Origin: Christensenella sp. UBA4636
GTDB lineage: Bacteria > Bacillota > Clostridia > Christensenellales > Borkfalkiaceae
DNA: 19,145 nt
Direction: 5' to 3'
NCBI GenBank assembly: GCA_002405915.1
Contig: DHMS01000039.1
Coordinates: 51,511-70,655 of the forward strand
The translations under genes were made by a program, and so were the position numbers. Positions 16,037-19,145 of the stretch are shown here, one piece after another (positions within the stretch are counted from its first letter, which is position 1; every line of letters begins with the position of its first letter). The notes under the pieces were generated by a model, which did not search any database, was not told where the DNA came from, and was given only the letters and a program-made list of their open reading frames with translations.

Positions 16037-16043
16037 ACGTTTG
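16018..16043. promoter_or_regulatory. Putative LexA operator, two adjoining palindromes
   Basis: ACAAAC-AAAG-GTTTGT (16018-16033) is a perfect six-base inverted repeat with a four-base gap, the same geometry as the Gram-positive SOS box (CGAAC-N4-GTTCG) but with AAAC/GTTT half sites. It fills the lexA spacer and overlaps its -35. The adjoining CAAACGTTTG (16034-16043) is a second perfect palindrome. The site is also only 22 bases before the start of the divergent gene at 16066. Confidence 0.72.
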
Positions 16044-16065
16044 TTTTAAAAATTCGGAGAAATTT

Positions 16066-16284
16066 ATGACAAAAAAATGTGAAATTTACGATAGGGATTG
16101 CATAGACTGCGGAGAATGCATGTTTTGCGACCTCGACCCGACTAAGATTTGTGATAATTGCGGCAAATGTATCGATATGGGCGACTACTACACCATAAAG
16201 ATAGACAAAATCGAAACGAGCGGGGAAGAAACGAAAGGAATAAAACGCGGCAAGCGTAATCCGCACGTTCGCGGCAAAATTTAA
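16066..16284 (+). CDS. Small eight-cysteine protein, ferredoxin-like spacing, function unknown
   Basis: A 72-residue protein with CGGAGA six bases before ATG. Eight of the first 35 residues are Cys: 5, 12, 15, 18, 21, 29, 32 and 35, giving CxxCxxCxxC (12-21) followed by CxxCxxC (29-35) around a DLDPTKICDNCGKC segment. Nothing else is folded-looking; the C-terminal third is basic (KGIKRGKRNPHVRGK). The cysteine spacing suits two Fe-S clusters or zinc sites, but it is not a textbook 2[4Fe-4S] ferredoxin, which would have a Pro after the last Cys of each set. I do not know its function. It is divergent from lexA and shares the 76-base promoter region with it, so LexA control is possible. There is a 103-base A-rich gap before dxs. 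An earlier in-frame TTG at 16030 lies in the operator and is rejected. Confidence 0.82.
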   Translation: MTKKCEIYDRDCIDCGECMFCDLDPTKICDNCGKCIDMGDYYTIKIDKIETSGEETKGIKRGKRNPHVRGKI

Positions 16285-16387
16285 AGCACGGCAAAATTAA
16301 AAGCGCAAAAAATTAAAAACGCCGAAAAAACACGAAACAACGAAAAACAAATTATATAAATACGAAAAAGAGAAAGGAAAAAAGAAA

Positions 16388-18178
16388 ATGTCTTTGCTTG
16401 AAAAAATAAAAAATCCGTCGGACTTAAAAAAGCTATCCGTAAAGGAGCTTCCCGCCGTCGCCGAAGAAATTCGGGCGCGGATTATTTCCGTATGCGAAAA
16501 TAACGGCGGACATTTGGCTTCCTCTCTCGGTGCGGTCGACGCGATAGTCGCGCTTTATTACGTTTTCGATTTTCCTAAGGACAAAATAATTTTCGACGTA
16601 GGGCATCAAGCTTACGCGCACAAAATACTTTCGGGCAGAAACGAGCTGTTTGACACCATTCGCAAAGAATGCGGTTTAAGCGGTTTCCCGAACATTTTCG
16701 AAAGCGAATACGACGCGTTCACCGTAGGTCACGCCGGCACTTCCGTTTCGGCTGCTCTCGGCTATTGCGAAGCGCGCGACAAACTAAAAGACGATTATTA
16801 TGTCATTAGTTTCGTCGGCGACGGCTCGTTTTTCAACGGCGAAAACCTCGAAGCTTTGTTTTCAAGCGAGAAAAAGCCCGAAAAACTGCTCATTATCTTG
16901 AACGACAACGGCATGTCCATTTCCAAAAACGGCAACGGGCTTTACAAAATGCTCACAAAAATGTCGATGAAAAAGAGCTATTCCAAGTTCATGTCGTTTA
17001 TGAACAAGCTTTTCGGCTGGAACTTTATCGGTCGCTTTCTAAAGAGGTTGAAAGCCGCGTTCAAACGCTCTCTCGACTCTTACGGAATGTTCGATACCGT
17101 CGGCTTAAAATACGTCGGCGCGTTCGACGGGCATAACGTAAAGCTTTTAGTCAGGCTCTTTTCCGACTTCAAAGCTTCCCCGCGCGCAACGCTTCTGCAC
17201 GTAAAAACGCAAAAAGGCAAAGGCTACGCGCCGGCGGAAAAATCTTCGGAATTTTATCACGGCGTGTCCGCGCACCTTGCTTCTTCCGAAAACACTTTCT
17301 CCAAAAAAGTGGGCGAAATCGCCGTCAATCTTGCAAAAACAAACGAAAAAGCCGTGTTTTTGACCGCGGGAATGGCGCTCGGCACGGGGCTTGACGCTTT
17401 AAAGGAAAGCTATCCCGACAAACTTTTAGACGTAGGCATAAGCGAAGAATTTTGCGTGACTTACGCCGCGGGGCTTGCTATTGCGGGCTTAAAACCCTTC
17501 GTTTGCGTGTATTCGACCTTTTTGCAACGCGCTTACGACCAAATAATAGAAGACGTCGCTTTGCAAAACTTGCCCGTCGTTTTCCTTGTCGACAGAGCCG
17601 GCGTAGTCGGCGCGGACGGTTGCACGCACCAGGGCGTTTTCGATATTTCTTACCTTTCGCATATCCCGAATATGACTATCCTTGCGCCCAAGGATTCTCG
17701 CGAACTCGAACTTGCCGTTAACTACGCGCTCAAACTTTCTTCGCCCGTCGCGATAAGATACCCTAACGGAAAAATCGAAAATAAAGGCGAAATAACGCCT
17801 TTTGAAAGCGGACTTTGGACGACGGAAAAGGCGGGCGACGGCACCGTTATACTTGCCAGCGGCGCAAGAATGCTTAAAATCGCGCTCGAAGCGGCGGAAG
17901 AAACTTCTGCGGAAGTCGTCAACGCGCGCACGATAAAACCGCTTGACGAAACTTATCTTAAAAAAATATCTTCAAGAAAAATAATCACGCTCGAAGATAA
18001 TTCTCTTATCGGCGGTTTCGGTTCGCTCGTAACGGAATTTTACGTTAAAAACGGCGTTTCTCCGAAAATAACTTCGCTCGGCGTCGCCGATAAGTTCATT
18101 GACCACGCAAGCGTTGATTCTCAGCTTGAAAAAAATTCTCTTAACAAAGAAGCCGTCAAAAAACTAATTGAACAGTAA
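16388..18178 (+). CDS. dxs: 1-deoxy-D-xylulose-5-phosphate synthase
   Basis: Dxs condenses pyruvate and glyceraldehyde 3-phosphate with thiamine diphosphate, the first step of the MEP isoprenoid pathway. At 596 residues it is a little shorter than the E. coli enzyme. Motifs: GGHLASSLGAVDAIVALYY, FDVGHQAYAHKILSGR, the TPP motif starting GDG (144-146) and closing in ILNDNGMS, AFDGHN, GKGYAPAEKS, Glu353 in DVGISEE (equivalent to the catalytic Glu of the family), FLQRAYDQ and GADGCTHQG, then AIRYPNG. The stretch after GDG reads SFFNGENLEAL instead of the usual ALTGGMAYEAL, and AGMALGTG replaces MREGSG, so it belongs to a divergent branch. AAAGGA serves as ribosome site; a TATAAA at 16355-16360 may be a -10 but lacks a clear -35. 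It supplies DMAPP that MiaA uses. Confidence 0.93.
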   Translation: MSLLEKIKNPSDLKKLSVKELPAVAEEIRARIISVCENNGGHLASSLGAVDAIVALYYVFDFPKDKIIFDVGHQAYAHKILSGRNELFDTIRKECGLSGFPNIFESEYDAFTVGHAGTSVSAALGYCEARDKLKDDYYVISFVGDGSFFNGENLEALFSSEKKPEKLLIILNDNGMSISKNGNGLYKMLTKMSMKKSYSKFMSFMNKLFGWNFIGRFLKRLKAAFKRSLDSYGMFDTVGLKYVGAFDGHNVKLLVRLFSDFKASPRATLLHVKTQKGKGYAPAEKSSEFYHGVSAHLASSENTFSKKVGEIAVNLAKTNEKAVFLTAGMALGTGLDALKESYPDKLLDVGISEEFCVTYAAGLAIAGLKPFVCVYSTFLQRAYDQIIEDVALQNLPVVFLVDRAGVVGADGCTHQGVFDISYLSHIPNMTILAPKDSRELELAVNYALKLSSPVAIRYPNGKIENKGEITPFESGLWTTEKAGDGTVILASGARMLKIALEAAEETSAEVVNARTIKPLDETYLKKISSRKIITLEDNSLIGGFGSLVTEFYVKNGVSPKITSLGVADKFIDHASVDSQLEKNSLNKEAVKKLIEQ

Positions 18179-18199
18179 AACAAATTCCTTATATATATT

Positions 18200-19036
18200 A
18201 TGAAAACGTTTGTCGTAGATAAAAAAGAAAAGCTTTCTTCACTTTTGCTCGATTTTTATGCGGGCGGGCTTTCCTATGCGGCGTTTTGCAAACTTTTGCG
18301 CAAAAAGGATGTCAAGGTTAACGGCAAAAGGACTTCTTCCGATGTTCTTTTAAATGTCGGCGATACCGTCGTTTGTTACTATGACGGCGAAAGAAAAGCC
18401 GCTTATAACGTTTTGTATAAGGACGAAAATATCGTCGCGGTAGACAAGCGCAAAGGCGTAAGCTCGGAAGAAGTCTTCGAAGAGGTTAAAACGGAATTTC
18501 CGTCCGCTTTCTTTTGCCATAGGCTTGATACCAACACCGACGGAATTATGCTTTTTGCACTGAACAAAAATTCTTACGACGCGCTTTTCTTAGGCTTCAA
18601 GCAAAGGTCTTTCGAAAAGTTTTATCTTGCCGAAGTCTATGGGCATTTCGACGTTAAGCGCGCGGTTTTGACGGCTTATTTAAAAAAGGACGAAAAAAAT
18701 TCGCTCGTCAAAGTTTACGACGAACCTATAAAAGGCGCAAAGAAAATTGTCACGGGCTACCAAGTTTTAAAAGAAAAGGCTCAATCGAGCGTTTTAGAAG
18801 TCGAAATCTTCACCGGTCGCACTCATCAGATACGCGCGCACCTTGCGCACGAAGGGCATTTCGTGTTAGGCGACGGCAAGTACGGCGTTGAAAAAATAAA
18901 CCGAGAACTTAAAGCAAAAGAGTTAAAGCTTACTTCCTATAAAACGGTTTTGCATTTCGACAACCAATCTTTTTTAGCTTACCTTGACGGTTTTTGCCTT
19001 ACTCTAAGCAAAAACCCCTTAAAAGACGAGGGATAA
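18200..19036 (+). CDS. RluA-family pseudouridine synthase with S4 domain
   Basis: A 278-residue enzyme that should isomerise a uridine in rRNA or tRNA. An S4-like RNA-binding domain occupies about 1-60 (FCKLLRKKDVKVNGKR). The catalytic motif is HRLDTNTDG (107-115), with Asp110 the conserved nucleophile, and the C-terminal signature GRTHQIRAHLAHEGHFVLGD follows. The target base cannot be told from sequence, so I give no symbol. It starts 21 bases after dxs. The only bases before ATG are ATTCCTTATATATATT, with no Shine-Dalgarno match, so initiation may be weak or coupled to dxs. It is probably cotranscribed with dxs, since I see no terminator between them. Confidence 0.93.
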   Translation: MKTFVVDKKEKLSSLLLDFYAGGLSYAAFCKLLRKKDVKVNGKRTSSDVLLNVGDTVVCYYDGERKAAYNVLYKDENIVAVDKRKGVSSEEVFEEVKTEFPSAFFCHRLDTNTDGIMLFALNKNSYDALFLGFKQRSFEKFYLAEVYGHFDVKRAVLTAYLKKDEKNSLVKVYDEPIKGAKKIVTGYQVLKEKAQSSVLEVEIFTGRTHQIRAHLAHEGHFVLGDGKYGVEKINRELKAKELKLTSYKTVLHFDNQSFLAYLDGFCLTLSKNPLKDEG

Positions 19037-19065
19037 AACGAGCGAAAACTCTGTTGAAAGGTCGG

Positions 19066-19081
19066 CGAAAAATATTTTTCG
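19066..19081. repeat. Perfect 16-base AT-rich palindrome
   Basis: CGAAAAATATTTTTCG reads the same on both strands. It lies 30 bases after the RluA-like gene and 28 bases before the edge promoter. It may be a weak terminator or an operator for the next gene; the A/T-rich arms argue against a strong terminator. Confidence 0.4.
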
Positions 19082-19109
19082 AAAAATTTAAAAAATCACG
19101 TGAAAACAG

Positions 19110-19138
19110 TTGCAAAAAGGATAAATATTTGATATTAT
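19110..19138 (+). promoter_or_regulatory. Promoter for a gene beyond the right edge
   Basis: TTGCAA (19110-19115), 17 bases, TATTAT (19133-19138). Transcription should begin near 19145, the last base of the window, so the gene it serves lies outside. The -35 and following AAA match the miaB promoter. Confidence 0.7.
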
Positions 19139-19145
19139 ATTTGAG

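Noticed and set aside
16285..16387. Possible small RNA or gene in the A-rich gap before dxs
   Set aside because: It holds no stable hairpin and no reading frame with a ribosome site; it looks like an AT-rich leader with a possible TATAAA.

Overview
This 19.1 kb window looks like an ordinary chromosomal stretch from a low-to-mid GC, Gram-positive-type bacterium, most likely an uncultured Clostridia-grade Firmicute. The basis is the gene content (a miaB-mutS-mutL-miaA-ynbB run ending beside lexA, a MutL with an endonuclease motif, a short clostridial-style Dxs, a cytoplasmic-looking GH3 glucosidase with a firmicute-type tail), the strong GGAGG/GAGGTGA ribosome sites and the TTGACA-N17-TATAAT promoters. 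The exact lineage is inference. There is no sign of phage, transposon, CRISPR or plasmid functions, no tRNA or rRNA that I could recognise, and no gene-free stretch longer than 300 bases (the longest, 2214-2486, holds two divergent promoters).

Layout. 1-28: the edge of an AT-rich heptamer tandem repeat. 77-1030 (+): a membrane-anchored coiled-coil protein of unknown function with a His/Cys-rich tail that looks metal binding. 1116-2213 (-): UDP-galactopyranose mutase, with its own promoter. 2487-4955 (+): a GH3 beta-glucosidase-like enzyme with its own promoter. 5024-7177 (-): a class A penicillin-binding protein. 7261-15304 (+): miaB, mutS, mutL, miaA and a ynbB-like PLP enzyme, the last four genes overlapping by 14-22 bases. 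15393-15989 (-): lexA, with a perfect promoter and a variant operator inside it. 16066-16284 (+): a 72-residue eight-cysteine protein divergent from lexA. 16388-18178 (+): dxs. 18200-19036 (+): an RluA-family pseudouridine synthase. 19110-19138: a promoter firing out of the right edge.

Functional themes. The central operon joins both steps of the ms2i6A37 tRNA modification (MiaA prenylates A37, MiaB methylthiolates it) with the mismatch-repair pair MutS/MutL, and lexA (SOS control) lies convergent at its end. glf and the PBP are cell-surface functions, GH3 is sugar catabolism, dxs begins the MEP isoprenoid pathway (which ultimately supplies the prenyl donor for MiaA) and the RluA-like enzyme modifies RNA.

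Most interesting points: miaB appears to be transcribed as a leaderless mRNA; the lexA operator is an ACAAAC-N4-GTTTGT variant of the Gram-positive SOS box embedded in the lexA promoter and shared with the small Cys-rich gene; two uncharacterised metal-binding-like proteins (77-1030 and 16066-16284); and a 9-base TTGCAAAAA element at the -35 position of three promoters or promoter-like sites. I do not see an obvious new multi-gene system.
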